Assembly: GCF_050402865.1 (NCBI RefSeq)
Contig: NZ_BAABMF010000001.1
Location: 1 to 64,000, forward strand
Origin: Clostridium_AF sediminicola
GTDB taxonomy: Bacteria; Bacillota; Clostridia; Clostridiales; Clostridiaceae
Reading direction: 5' to 3'
DNA: 64,000 nt
In this document: piece after piece, positions 43,897 to 52,473 of the stretch
Numbering within the stretch: the stretch's first letter is position 1
Layout: each line of letters begins with the position of its first letter
Made by a program: the position numbers and the translations under genes
Notes under the pieces: model-generated
The model's database searches: none
What the model was told of the DNA's origin: nothing
What the model saw: only the letters and a program-made list of their open reading frames with translations

Positions 43897-45030
43897 ATGC
43901 AATTGGATTTTATTATAAAAGGTGGTCATGTTATTGATCCTGAAAATAATGTGGATTATAAAAAAGATATTGGAGTATTAAATGGTAAAATTGTTGGAGT
44001 AGATGAGAATGATACAGCAAAAAACATTATAAATGCTGAAGAATATTTTGTGTGTCCAGGGTTTATAGATTTTCACACACATATTTTCCATACAGGTAGT
44101 GGCCTTGGAATAAATCCGGATTTGTTTTTTTCAGATGGAGTCACAACTGTTGTAGATGCTGGAACAGCAGGATGTTCAACATATGATGCTTTTCATAATA
44201 CTGTAATTGTAAATTCGTGGATGAATATTAAATCTCAGCTTAATATAAGTTCACAAGGACAAATACAATTAGGATTTGCAGAAAACTATGATAAGAAATT
44301 AATGGATAAAGAAAGAATTAAGTATTTATTCGAAAAATACCAGGGAGAATTGATTGGACTTAAAATAAGACTCCAGAGTGAAGTAGTTGGAGAGTTAGGG
44401 ATTAAACCGTTATTTGACACTATTGAGATAGCTGAGTATATAGGTTGCCCAGTTGTTATTCATACTACCAATCCTCCTGAGAGTGCATCTGAGATTGTAA
44501 AAGTTTTAAGAAAAGGCGATGTTTATTGTCATTGTTATCAAGGAAAAGGACATACCATTATTAATAGTAATGGTAAGGTATTTGAAGAGATAAAAAAGGC
44601 TAGGGAAAGAGGCGTAATTTTTGACATATCCAATGGAACAGGAAATTTCGGTTTTAAGGTAGCAAAAGAAGCTCTAGAAGATGGTTTTTATCCAGATATT
44701 ATAAGTTGTGATAGTGCTCGTTATCTTTCATATTCATTGGATTATTATGCAAAGAATTTACCATTTGTAATGTCAAAATTTTTAGCTTTAGGAATGAGTT
44801 TAAATGATATTATAAAAGCAACAACCTCTACACCTGCAAAATGTATTGGAGAAGATATAAGAGGTTCTTTAAAAGAAAATAATTTAGCTGATATAGTTAT
44901 ATTTAAACTCCTTGATAAAAACATTGAATACAGAGATCCATTAGGAGAGAATTTATTTGGAAATAAAATAATAGTTCCTAAATTAACAATGTCTAATGGA
45001 GAAGTTGTATATTGTACTAATGATTTTTAG
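43897..45030 (+). CDS. Amidohydrolase (dihydroorotase-like / EF_0837 group)
   Basis: 377 residues. Metal site motifs: CPGFIDFHTHIFHTG near the start, GLKIRLQ with the probable carboxylated Lys, VVIHTTNPP, YCHCYQGKG and SCDSARY. This is the amidohydrolase superfamily branch related to dihydroorotase and D-amino-acid deacetylases; the substrate is unresolved. GGGAGGG lies 6 bases before the ATG. The promoter must lie within or just after repeat copy B, which ends about 40 bases upstream. Confidence 0.82.
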   Translation: MQLDFIIKGGHVIDPENNVDYKKDIGVLNGKIVGVDENDTAKNIINAEEYFVCPGFIDFHTHIFHTGSGLGINPDLFFSDGVTTVVDAGTAGCSTYDAFHNTVIVNSWMNIKSQLNISSQGQIQLGFAENYDKKLMDKERIKYLFEKYQGELIGLKIRLQSEVVGELGIKPLFDTIEIAEYIGCPVVIHTTNPPESASEIVKVLRKGDVYCHCYQGKGHTIINSNGKVFEEIKKARERGVIFDISNGTGNFGFKVAKEALEDGFYPDIISCDSARYLSYSLDYYAKNLPFVMSKFLALGMSLNDIIKATTSTPAKCIGEDIRGSLKENNLADIVIFKLLDKNIEYRDPLGENLFGNKIIVPKLTMSNGEVVYCTNDF

Positions 45031-45070
45031 TGTAACAAAGAAAAATGAATGATTGGGAGGATAAAGTGTA

Positions 45071-45292
45071 ATGGCAGAAATAAAGTATGAAATAAAAGAA
45101 CCAATAGGATTAGTATCAGAATCTAATAAAGGGTGGACAAAGGAACTTAATTTGATTAGTTGGAATGGAAGAACTGCTAAGTATGATTTAAGAGATTGGT
45201 CCCCAGAACATGAGAAGATGGGGAAGGGAATTACTCTTAGTAGAGAGGAATTAATGCAATTAAAAGAGATTCTTAATAAAATGGATTTGTAG
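45071..45292 (+). CDS. YdbC/PC4-like nucleic-acid-binding protein
   Basis: 73 residues. EIKEPIGLVSESNKGWTKELNLISWNGRTAKYDLRDW matches the small bacterial PC4/YdbC family, which forms dimers binding single-stranded DNA. It follows the amidohydrolase gene by 40 bases with GGGAGGA before the ATG, and is followed by a clear terminator. Confidence 0.88.
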   Translation: MAEIKYEIKEPIGLVSESNKGWTKELNLISWNGRTAKYDLRDWSPEHEKMGKGITLSREELMQLKEILNKMDL

Positions 45293-45308
45293 AAAATCTA
45301 AAAATATT

Positions 45309-45344
45309 AGAGATAAGTGAAAAGAGACCTTCTCACTTATCTCT
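45309..45344 (+). terminator. Terminator after the PC4-like gene
   Basis: AGAGATAAGTGA pairs perfectly with TCACTTATCTCT around a 12-base loop. The T run is weak. Confidence 0.75.
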
Positions 45345-45396
45345 AATTATATATATACTTGTATACGTTGTTAAAATTATTTTTTTCCTAGAAATT

Positions 45397-45894
45397 TTAT
45401 TGATGTTTCTTTATTTTATCATAAAAAGATTGCAAGTCTTTTTTAGTTATTGGTTGAGCATCATTTGTTAACTCATAACCTAGTTGACCGTTCACTTCAA
45501 TAACTCCTAGTTTTATATCTTTTGTGGTAGACATTCCATTCTGCCTTAATCTAGTATAAAGCTCATTTTCAGTAATTCTTAATTTTTTTAAATTTTCATA
45601 AACTATTTTGCCATCTTTTATAACTATTATTGGTTTACCAATAAATATTTTTTCAAATAATTTAAATCTATAAACTAATATTTCAAAAGCAACTACAATA
45701 CAAATAAATGTTAATGCAGATAATAAAGTGTTTGGTATATTCTCATCTAAAAGAGGATCTATAATAATGTCTCCTAAAGAAATCATTACAACAGCTTCAA
45801 CAACAGATAACTGAGAAATGGATTTTCTGCCAGACAAACGAAGCAGTATAATTCCGCTAATAATCATTAACAAAGACTTTAAAACAATTTTCAT
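45397..45894 (-). CDS. DUF421 (YetF-like) membrane protein
   Basis: 165 residues. The N-terminal third holds two to three hydrophobic segments (MKIVLKSLLMIISGIILLRL, ISQLSVVEAVVMISLGDII). The C-terminal DUF421 domain shows GKPIIVIKDGKIVYENLKKLRIT and LGVIEVNGQLGYEL. YetF-type proteins occur in spore and membrane contexts; the biochemical role is unknown. It is monocistronic, with AGGAGAAG before the ATG. Confidence 0.85.
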   Translation of the reverse strand: MKIVLKSLLMIISGIILLRLSGRKSISQLSVVEAVVMISLGDIIIDPLLDENIPNTLLSALTFICIVVAFEILVYRFKLFEKIFIGKPIIVIKDGKIVYENLKKLRITENELYTRLRQNGMSTTKDIKLGVIEVNGQLGYELTNDAQPITKKDLQSFYDKIKKHQ

Positions 45895-46025
45895 TTTCTT
45901 CTCCTATACTTTATGTAAATTAAAGAACTAGTAAACTATTAACACCATTATATTTAAATAGTATTTCCTATCAATAGAAAAACATTCCAAGAAAATAGTA
46001 TAAATATGATGAAAAATATTAAATA

Positions 46026-46054
46026 TTGACAATTATTTAAGGTTGAGATAATCT
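46026..46054 (+). promoter_or_regulatory. Promoter of the EAL-domain gene
   Basis: TTGACA (46026-46031), 17 bases, TAATCT (46049-46054), about 70-80 bases before the coding region. Confidence 0.7.
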
Positions 46055-46121
46055 AGAATTATAGTGAAAGATTTGAGAATCAATACATTAATACATAATA
46101 TTTACAAAATAATGACAGAGG

Positions 46122-48356
46122 GTGATTGATATCAAGAATAATAAAAAGCAAAATATTAAGGTTAATAAAATATATTATTTATCTACAATAATGATTTTTG
46201 TTATTATTACCCTATCTTTAGCGATTATTTATCAAAATTATAAAAGCAATTTATACAAGGAAACTTTGGAAAACTTAAAAATTAAATCCAGCTATTACAC
46301 AGATTTTTTTGAAAAAGAGTTTACTACTAATGCTAATTATATTGGGGCTATTGGAGATTTATTAAAAGAATCAATTGACGAAGAAAGTGGAGAAATCAAA
46401 AATGTAGATTTTTTATCTGTTTTAGGGAAAGTTAGTTACTCTAATAACATTATTAATTCTTTATACTACGTTAGCAACAAAACTGGTAATTTAATTACTA
46501 GTACAGGAAAAAATAAGTTATCTCAAATGAGTACGGATTTAAGGAAAAGAGATTGGTATAAAAGTTCAATTATTTTGTCTTATCCTATAATTTCAGATGT
46601 CTATGAGGATATAAATACTTCTAAACCTTGTATATCAATTAGTTATGCTCTAAGAAAAAATGATAAAGTTCTAGGAGTTATTAGTGGTGACATAATGTTA
46701 GAGAATCTAAGTGATTATTATTTTAATCTTACTAAAGAAGATACTTTTTGTATTAATGTTATTTCTACTGAAGGAAATATAATAATAAATCATAATAAAG
46801 CTTCTGTTGGTAAATCATTTTCTGCAAATTTTGATGACAATAGTCCAACAAAAAAATATATAAATGATAGCATTTCTTGGAACTTTATATTGGAACAACT
46901 ATCCCAAAATATTGAGTTTATTAGTACTTCAAATGAACATGTTGATAGCTACTATAGTACAAGCAATCTACTAGGGTGGAAAGTATTTTGTATAGCAAAG
47001 AAATCAATGATAGAAAAAAGTTTAAAACAATATATGTTCATCTTAATAATAATAGGAATATTAAGCATTTTGGTTTTTGTATCATTTTTCCATATGTATT
47101 TTGATATACTGCAAAAATATGATAATACTACTTGGCTAATGAAACAAAATCAATTTTTAAGATATTTAAAAAACAAATATAAAACACCGAAAAACCTAAA
47201 ACTATTATTTATTAGTATAAGCAACTTAGATATACTAAAGTCTGAATTAGATAATGAAACTATAGATAAAATATTACAAGATTACTCAAAAATACTTAAG
47301 ACCATAATCGGCAAGCAAGCTAAAATATCTATAGGATATGAAGATATTTTTATCTTATCATTTTATACTTATAAAGATAATAAAGATTTAACAAGAATTA
47401 TGGAAAGAATTTTAAATGAAATTTCTTTTATAGAGATTAAAGCAAGTGATGAGAGCTTATCATTGGATTCTTTATATGTATATGTAGATTTCCAAGGATA
47501 TGAAATAAAAAATCTTGAAAAAAATATTAGAATAGCTGAAAGTTCTATTAGGAAAAAACAACATAATACAACTGGATTAATTAATTTAAGTTTAAGAGAA
47601 TTAATTGAAGAAGCTGAAAATGACAATAAAAAATTAAAGACTTTAAGAAGAGTAATAAAAAATAAAAATATTATTCCTTTTTATCAACCAATATATGATA
47701 TCAAAAAGAATAAAATTGCTAAATACGAGGTTTTAATGAGATTAAAGTGCAACGAACATTATTTATTGCCTTATCCATATATTTTAATAGGTGAGAAATA
47801 TAACCTTATAGAAGAAATGGATCTTATTATATTAGAGAAAGCATTAAAGTATAAAAATGAAATTGATATAGAAGATAAGTTGATTTTTTCTTTTAATATT
47901 TCAGGTAAATGCCTAAATGATAGTACTCACTTAATGCAAGCAAGTAATATAGTTGATAAATACAACATAAATCATAAGAATATTGAATTTGAAATAACTG
48001 AAACAGAAAATGTTCAAAACTTAAATCTATTAACACAAACTATCAGTAAATATATAGATAAAGGGTATACTTTCTCAATAGATGATTTTGGTGTTGCTTA
48101 TTCAACTATTGGTTATCTAAAAAAAATACCATGCCAAAATATAAAAATTGATGGTTCGTTTATTAAAGATATAAATGCCAATGAAAAAAATCTATATCTA
48201 GCTAAATCTATTGTTTCTATGGCAAAAGGATATGATAAAACAACAGTAGCAGAATTTATTGAAAATGAAGAAATTCTAACAACATTGAAAAGTATTGATG
48301 TAGATTATGGACAAGGCTTTTATTTAGGGAAACCCTCTGAGTTTATAGAAAAGTAG
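46122..48356 (+). CDS. Membrane sensor with EAL-domain cyclic-di-GMP phosphodiesterase
   Basis: About 744 residues. TM1 (about 19-37), an extracellular dCache-like sensor (about 40-300), TM2 (about 305-325), a degenerate GGDEF region without the GGDEF motif (about 345-470), then an EAL domain (about 505-740). The motif reads EVL instead of EAL but keeps the Glu. ITETENVQ, IDDFGVAYS, KIDGSF, AEFIEN and GQGFYLGKP keep the other metal and catalytic residues. It probably hydrolyses c-di-GMP in response to an outside signal. The start is uncertain: GTG at 46122 lies inside AGAGGGTGAT, itself the only good ribosome site, which would favour a rare start such as ATC at 46131. Confidence 0.85.
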   Translation: MIDIKNNKKQNIKVNKIYYLSTIMIFVIITLSLAIIYQNYKSNLYKETLENLKIKSSYYTDFFEKEFTTNANYIGAIGDLLKESIDEESGEIKNVDFLSVLGKVSYSNNIINSLYYVSNKTGNLITSTGKNKLSQMSTDLRKRDWYKSSIILSYPIISDVYEDINTSKPCISISYALRKNDKVLGVISGDIMLENLSDYYFNLTKEDTFCINVISTEGNIIINHNKASVGKSFSANFDDNSPTKKYINDSISWNFILEQLSQNIEFISTSNEHVDSYYSTSNLLGWKVFCIAKKSMIEKSLKQYMFILIIIGILSILVFVSFFHMYFDILQKYDNTTWLMKQNQFLRYLKNKYKTPKNLKLLFISISNLDILKSELDNETIDKILQDYSKILKTIIGKQAKISIGYEDIFILSFYTYKDNKDLTRIMERILNEISFIEIKASDESLSLDSLYVYVDFQGYEIKNLEKNIRIAESSIRKKQHNTTGLINLSLRELIEEAENDNKKLKTLRRVIKNKNIIPFYQPIYDIKKNKIAKYEVLMRLKCNEHYLLPYPYILIGEKYNLIEEMDLIILEKALKYKNEIDIEDKLIFSFNISGKCLNDSTHLMQASNIVDKYNINHKNIEFEITETENVQNLNLLTQTISKYIDKGYTFSIDDFGVAYSTIGYLKKIPCQNIKIDGSFIKDINANEKNLYLAKSIVSMAKGYDKTTVAEFIENEEILTTLKSIDVDYGQGFYLGKPSEFIEK

Positions 48357-48441
48357 TTTAACCAGTATATAATTTTATTATAATAGTAAATAATATCTTT
48401 AGATAATAAATTATTATATATTGCGTAAGAGGAGAGGGATT

Positions 48442-49392
48442 ATGAAAAGTTCACCAGTAAAAATATCTATTATAGGTGCTGGATTTGTAGGGTCTACTAC
48501 TGCGTTTACTCTTATGAATGCAGGGTTAGCTTCAGATATAGTTATGGTAGATATAAATAAAGAAAAATCTGTTGGAGAGGTTTTAGACTTGTCACATGGA
48601 GCTTCATTTGTTAAGCCTGTTGATATAATTGCAGGAGATTATCAAGATACTTTAGATTCGGATATAGTCATTATCACTTCAGGTGCTCCCCAAGAACAAG
48701 GAGAAACAAGATTAGATTTAATACATAAAAACTATAAAATATTTAAAGATATTATTCCAAAGGTTGCAGAGTATTCTCCAAATTCAATTTTGTTAGTGGT
48801 GTCAAACCCTGTAGATATACTAAGTTACATAACATATAAGTTGTCTGGATTTCCAAAAGAAAGAGTAATTGGTTCAGGTACTGTATTAGATACTTCGCGA
48901 TTTAAATACCTTCTTAGCAAAAAACTAAATATTGATGCAAGGAATGTACATTCGTATATTATGGGAGAGCATGGTGATTCTGAAATAGCAACATGGAGTT
49001 TAACTACTGTGGCAGGTATGAATATAAATGAGTATTGTAAGAATGTTTGCAGGCAATGCGATGGTTTATCCAAATACAATATACATCAAGATGTTAAAAA
49101 TGCAGGTTATGAAGTGATAAACAGAAAAGGTGCCACTTATTATGCGGTGTCTTTAGCAGTTAAAAGAATTGTTGAGGCAATAATAAGAGATGAAAATTCA
49201 ATTCTAACCGTATCCACTATAATAGAAGGGGAATATGGTATTGATGGTATTTATCTTGGAGCTCCAGCAATAGTTGGCTCATCAGGAGTAAAAAAACTAT
49301 TAGAAGTGCCTTTAAATGAAGAAGAGCTAGAAAAATTGCGAAAATCAGCTGAAACTTTGAAGAAGACTCTTTTAAAGCTAGATTTTGAATAG
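48442..49392 (+). CDS. ldh: L-lactate dehydrogenase
   Basis: 316 residues, the usual length. NAD site ISIIGAGFVGSTTAFTLMNAG. Substrate loop TSGAPQEQGETRLDL contains Gln-Glu-Gln-Gly-Glu-Thr-Arg, as in L-LDH rather than malate dehydrogenase. The catalytic His is in GEHGDSEIATWS. It reduces pyruvate to L-lactate with NADH. AGGAGAGG lies before the ATG at 48442. It is a single gene; a repeat copy follows it. Confidence 0.92.
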   Translation: MKSSPVKISIIGAGFVGSTTAFTLMNAGLASDIVMVDINKEKSVGEVLDLSHGASFVKPVDIIAGDYQDTLDSDIVIITSGAPQEQGETRLDLIHKNYKIFKDIIPKVAEYSPNSILLVVSNPVDILSYITYKLSGFPKERVIGSGTVLDTSRFKYLLSKKLNIDARNVHSYIMGEHGDSEIATWSLTTVAGMNINEYCKNVCRQCDGLSKYNIHQDVKNAGYEVINRKGATYYAVSLAVKRIVEAIIRDENSILTVSTIIEGEYGIDGIYLGAPAIVGSSGVKKLLEVPLNEEELEKLRKSAETLKKTLLKLDFE

Positions 49393-49435
49393 TTACTGCG
49401 TAGAGAATCTATTTTAGCTTCTAGCAATGTTTTAC

Positions 49436-49602
49436 CAGTGTTGATATTAATATTTCTTTCCTTTTGCGATAGTAAAAGCACCTTATTCCAGTTAGTGAAG
49501 CTAACGAAAGCTTAAATCATTAAAGATTTTCTGTAAGAAAATCAACCTTTACTGTAGACTGTCAACTATAAATTGCGAAGAAAAGCGCTTCGCAATTTAT
49601 AA
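49436..49602 (-). repeat. Heptad-arm element, copy D
   Basis: On the minus strand: end hairpin AAATTGCGAAG..CTTCGCAATTT (49597-49569), 7-mers AGTTGAC, AGTCTAC, AGTAAAGG, then the GATTTTCTTACAGAAAATC, GTTAGCTTCACTAAC and CTTTTACTATCGCAAAAGG modules (to about 49460). It directly abuts the stop codon of the selenoprotein gene. Confidence 0.75.
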
Positions 49603-50382
49603 TTACTTTCCTCTAAAGTAACTGCACTTAGTTTCTCTACAGCCATGAGGATGCCGGTGATTATCTTTGCAAACAATATGTATTTCATGTGGAAGTTTTA
49701 TATTTAAATGTTTTTCTGCAAGATAACAACTCTCAATTAAAGATGTGCGCATAAAATTTTTACAACAACAAGGACCTGTTTCATTAGCTATAGCATCAAT
49801 TATATGAGAAACGACATGCATAGTAGTAGCAGTTTCTTTGTTTTTAGGGCATGCTGCTCCTAGTATAACACTAAAACAAGCTCCTATAGCTGGTGCTATT
49901 CCACAAATTCCTGTTAAACCACAATAGGCACCTATGGCTTGTTTTTTTGTACGATTTAATGCTTCTCTAATTTCATTATCTGTAATTTTAATTTCTCCAT
50001 GATTTCTTATAGCTGTTAAAAAAGAACCAGCAGTAATCCATGCATGTTCACAGCCTAACATAGGGATAGAAGATATCTCTAATATTTTTTCTGCAATAAT
50101 TAAAGGGTTAGATTCTTTTGAAGAAAGAGATAATTTTTGAATCAAATCGAATGAATCCTTACCATGACAATCATCACAAATATAATGGTTATTAGAACAA
50201 TAAACATATCCTATTTCTTTTTTACCACATCTTATACATAGAAACTCTTTTCCAATATCCAAATACTCAAGTTTATTATTACAAATCAAACAATTTTCTT
50301 TACTCTGTCCAAGGTATTCACCTATACCTTCTTCATTAGGACCTCAACAAGATTGAGTATGCTTTAGTTTATCATCATTCAT
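49603..50382 (-). CDS. DUF5714 protein, probable selenoprotein (Sec13 encoded by UGA)
   Basis: 259 residues if UGA at 50346-50344 is read as selenocysteine. The ATG at 50382 has GGGAGG 6 bases upstream. The frame runs MNDDKLKHTQSC-U-GPNEEG and continues without a stop into a Cys-rich region (CLIC, CIRC, YCSNNHYICDDC) and the DUF5714 body (GCEHAWITAGSF, GAYCGLTGICG, TGPCCCKNF). A conventional caller would start at an internal TTG and lose 31 residues. The Cys-Sec-Gly-Pro motif replaces the CCGP expected in such N-termini. A hairpin with loop AGGTGA follows the UGA. DUF5714 function is unknown; the cysteines suggest metal or redox chemistry. Confidence 0.82.
50307..50346 (-). promoter_or_regulatory. 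Bacterial SECIS-like hairpin
   Basis: Directly after UGA, GTCC (50342-50339) can pair with GGAC (50310-50307). Above it AAGGTAT (50330-50324) pairs perfectly with ATACCTT (50317-50311). The apical loop AGGTGA contains GGU, as in the SelB-bound loop of E. coli fdhF. The upper stem begins 13 bases after UGA, within the spacing used by bacterial SECIS elements. Confidence 0.75.
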
Positions 50383-50397
50383 GATTTTCCTCCCTTA

Positions 50398-50527
50398 AAT
50401 AAATTGCGAAGAAAAGCGCTTCGCAATTTATAGTGATAAGTTATAAGTGATAAGTGACAAGTTGAGGATACCTTAACTTGTCACTTGTCACTGTTTTAGT
50501 TCGTAGTTTATTTCATATCTTTTCTTT
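50398..50527 (-). repeat. Heptad-arm element, copy E (arms only)
   Basis: On the minus strand: outer end GAAATAAACTACGAACTAAA (nearly that of the 43.6 kb copy), 7-mers AGTGACA, AGTGACA, AGTTAAGG, a short loop, then the complementary arm (AACTTGTCACTTATCACTT), and end hairpin AAATTGCGAAG..CTTCGCAATTT (50431-50401). The inner modules are missing. It lies four bases upstream of the ribosome site of the selenoprotein gene. Confidence 0.8.
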
Positions 50528-50564
50528 ATTATAATTGAATCATCGTTTCAAATCCAACCATTTA

Positions 50565-51323
50565 TTAATACGCGAATGTTAAGTTTTCTATAGAAACAGC
50601 AACAGGTTTTGATAAAAGCCATTGATTTGTAACAGTTGAATCATAAAAGAATAATGCACCGTTTGTAGGGTCTTGTCCATTAAGTGCTTCATAGGCAGCT
50701 TTTACAGAGTCTGCAGTTGCAGGTTTATAAATATGACCATTAAGGACAGGTGTAAATTGGTAATACCCATTTATTGTTTGGTAAATAACAGAACTTATTG
50801 AATTTGGAAAGCTACCACTTTGAACTCGATTTATAACTACTGCACCAACAGCTACTTTACCGGCATATGGTTCTCCTTCTGCTTCAGCAGTTATTAATCT
50901 AGCCAGTAAGTCTACATCACTTTGAGAATAATTGATTACTCCTGAAGGTGGTTTTACGCCTGGTATATTTAATGTTTGCCCTGGATAAATATAGTTATTC
51001 CAAATATTATTTGCTTTTCTTAGATTATTAATAGATACTCCATATTTTTTTGAAATTAAGTAAAGAGAATCGCCACTTTGTACTTTATGAGTTTCACATG
51101 ATACATAGATAGCTTGTCCAGGATAAATACTTGTACTTTTTAAACCGTTATCATTCATCAAAATAGTTGAAGAAGTATTAAATAGAACACCAATTTTATA
51201 TAATGAATCTCCAGGTTGAATTTTATAAGTTGCTGCGAAAACATCATTTGTTGAGAAAAAAGAAATGCCTACTGTTAAAGCACTGGCTAAAAGAATAGTT
51301 TTCAAACTTTTAAATTTTATCAT
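50565..51323 (-). CDS. SleB-type cell-wall hydrolase with two LysM domains
   Basis: 252 residues. Signal peptide (SLKTILLASALTVGISFFSTNDVFA), two LysM domains (YKIQPGDSLYKIGVLF and HKVQSGDSLYLISKKYGVSI), then a Hydrolase_2 domain (LLARLITAEAEGEPYAGKVAVGAVVINR) with the conserved Glu residues. This is the layout of spore cortex lytic or peptidoglycan hydrolases. It acts outside the membrane on peptidoglycan. TAGGAGGAT lies before the ATG. The selenoprotein gene follows on the same strand after repeat E. Confidence 0.9.
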   Translation of the reverse strand: MIKFKSLKTILLASALTVGISFFSTNDVFAATYKIQPGDSLYKIGVLFNTSSTILMNDNGLKSTSIYPGQAIYVSCETHKVQSGDSLYLISKKYGVSINNLRKANNIWNNYIYPGQTLNIPGVKPPSGVINYSQSDVDLLARLITAEAEGEPYAGKVAVGAVVINRVQSGSFPNSISSVIYQTINGYYQFTPVLNGHIYKPATADSVKAAYEALNGQDPTNGALFFYDSTVTNQWLLSKPVAVSIENLTFAY

Positions 51324-51394
51324 TTGTATCCTCCTAAGGTTTGGTAAAATATTTAATCATAAATAGATAGTAAGTAGTAAACTATCATAGAAAA

Positions 51395-51450
51395 AATGAG
51401 GGGTCCCGGCAATCTACGGGAATAATCGACGTCAAAGTCATTTTATAATA
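51395..51450 (-). promoter_or_regulatory. Conserved-looking leader hairpin of the SleB-type gene
   Basis: On the minus strand, TCCCG (51421-51417) pairs with CGGGA (51408-51404) around TAGATTGC, preceded by the palindrome GACGTC and followed by CCCCTC. This GC-rich patch stands out from its AT-rich surroundings. I cannot match it to a named riboswitch class. The rest of 51324-51636 shows nothing else. Confidence 0.35.
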
Positions 51451-51636
51451 AAAAAATTTCTTAATCAATGGAAGTTGTTTGTAGTTGTAGCAATATAAAG
51501 AGTTATGTGAATTATATAGTATAAATAATATATAATATTAATTTTTTATGAACGAGGTGTAGATAGGAGTACTAAAGAACTAGTGGACAGTATTATGGTT
51601 TGTATTGCTTCAGAAATAAATATTTTGTAAAGGGGC

Positions 51637-51665
51637 TTGACTATTTTTGTGGAAAATTCTATAAT
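51637..51665 (+). promoter_or_regulatory. Promoter of the thi operon
   Basis: TTGACT (51637-51642), 17 bases, TATAAT (51660-51665), about 20 bases before the TPP aptamer. Confidence 0.8.
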
Positions 51666-51683
51666 TTAGTTATAATTTAATAT

Positions 51684-51775
51684 TCAGGGGAGCTTGTGCA
51701 ATCAGGCTGAGATGATATCTAATGCGATGAATACCCTCAAACCTGATCTGGATAATGCCAGCGTAGGAATATGTT
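51684..51775 (+). promoter_or_regulatory. TPP riboswitch (THI element)
   Basis: AGGGGAGC, then GCTGAGATGAT, ACCCTCAAACCTGATCTGG and ATAATGCCAGCGTAGGAA are the invariant blocks of the THI box in order. Thiamine diphosphate binding should favour the terminator that follows. Confidence 0.97.
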
Positions 51776-51789
51776 TTAGCGTATTTTAG

Positions 51790-51821
51790 CGTGTTGCCTA
51801 ATTGGGTAACACGTTTTTTTT
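51790..51821 (+). terminator. TPP-controlled terminator
   Basis: CGTGTTGCC and GGGTAACACG form the stem, followed by eight T residues. Confidence 0.9.
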
Positions 51822-51864
51822 ATGTAGTTTTTAGAATATCAAAATATTACAAGGGGGAACAAAA

Positions 51865-52464
51865 ATGAACATAGCGATTATTTTAGCAATTATTTTCACA
51901 CTGGCAATATTAGTAGTAAGTATCAAAAGATTGAGAGGATTTAAATTTGAGGCAAGAGTGATTTCAAGAATTGGTCTTGTGGCAGCCATAACCATAGTTC
52001 TTTATATGATAAAACTAGTACCATTTCCACAAGGTGGAGGGTGTAGTTTATTATCTATGCTTCCAATAATGATTCTTGCTGTAGTTTTTAGCACTGAAGA
52101 AGCAATAATTTGCGCAATAATTGTTGCTAGTTTAAAAATAATTATTCAGCCACCATATTACCCACTTCAAATACCATTAGATTATTATGGCTCAATGATG
52201 GCCATTGCTTTTACACCAATGTTTGGAGTTTTTAAGAAATCAGAGTTAGTGGCTGGAGCACTTACTGCATCCGCAATATCAATATTTTTTAGTATATTAT
52301 CAGGGGTTATTTTCTTTGGAGAATTTGCGCCGGAAGGTATGAATGTATGGCCTTATTCTATTATCTATAATGTATTAGGGTCTGGTGTAGAAGCAATACT
52401 ATGTGTTGTTGTACTAGCAATAATACCTTTAACAAATTTAAAAGTGTTACAACTAAGAAATTGA
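51865..52464 (+). CDS. thiT: ECF thiamine transporter S component ThiT
   Basis: 199 residues with six membrane segments. The GGGCSLLSMLPIMILAVVF motif corresponds to the ThiT motif that contacts thiamine. DYYGSMMAIAFTP is also typical. It binds thiamine outside and needs the shared ECF energising module, encoded elsewhere. AAGGGGGAA precedes the ATG. Control by the TPP riboswitch strongly supports the assignment. Confidence 0.9.
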   Translation: MNIAIILAIIFTLAILVVSIKRLRGFKFEARVISRIGLVAAITIVLYMIKLVPFPQGGGCSLLSMLPIMILAVVFSTEEAIICAIIVASLKIIIQPPYYPLQIPLDYYGSMMAIAFTPMFGVFKKSELVAGALTASAISIFFSILSGVIFFGEFAPEGMNVWPYSIIYNVLGSGVEAILCVVVLAIIPLTNLKVLQLRN

Positions 52465-52473
52465 GGTGAGAGT

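Noticed and set aside
51404..51421. Leader hairpin as a c-di-AMP or c-di-GMP riboswitch
   Set aside because: Conserved blocks of those classes are not present.
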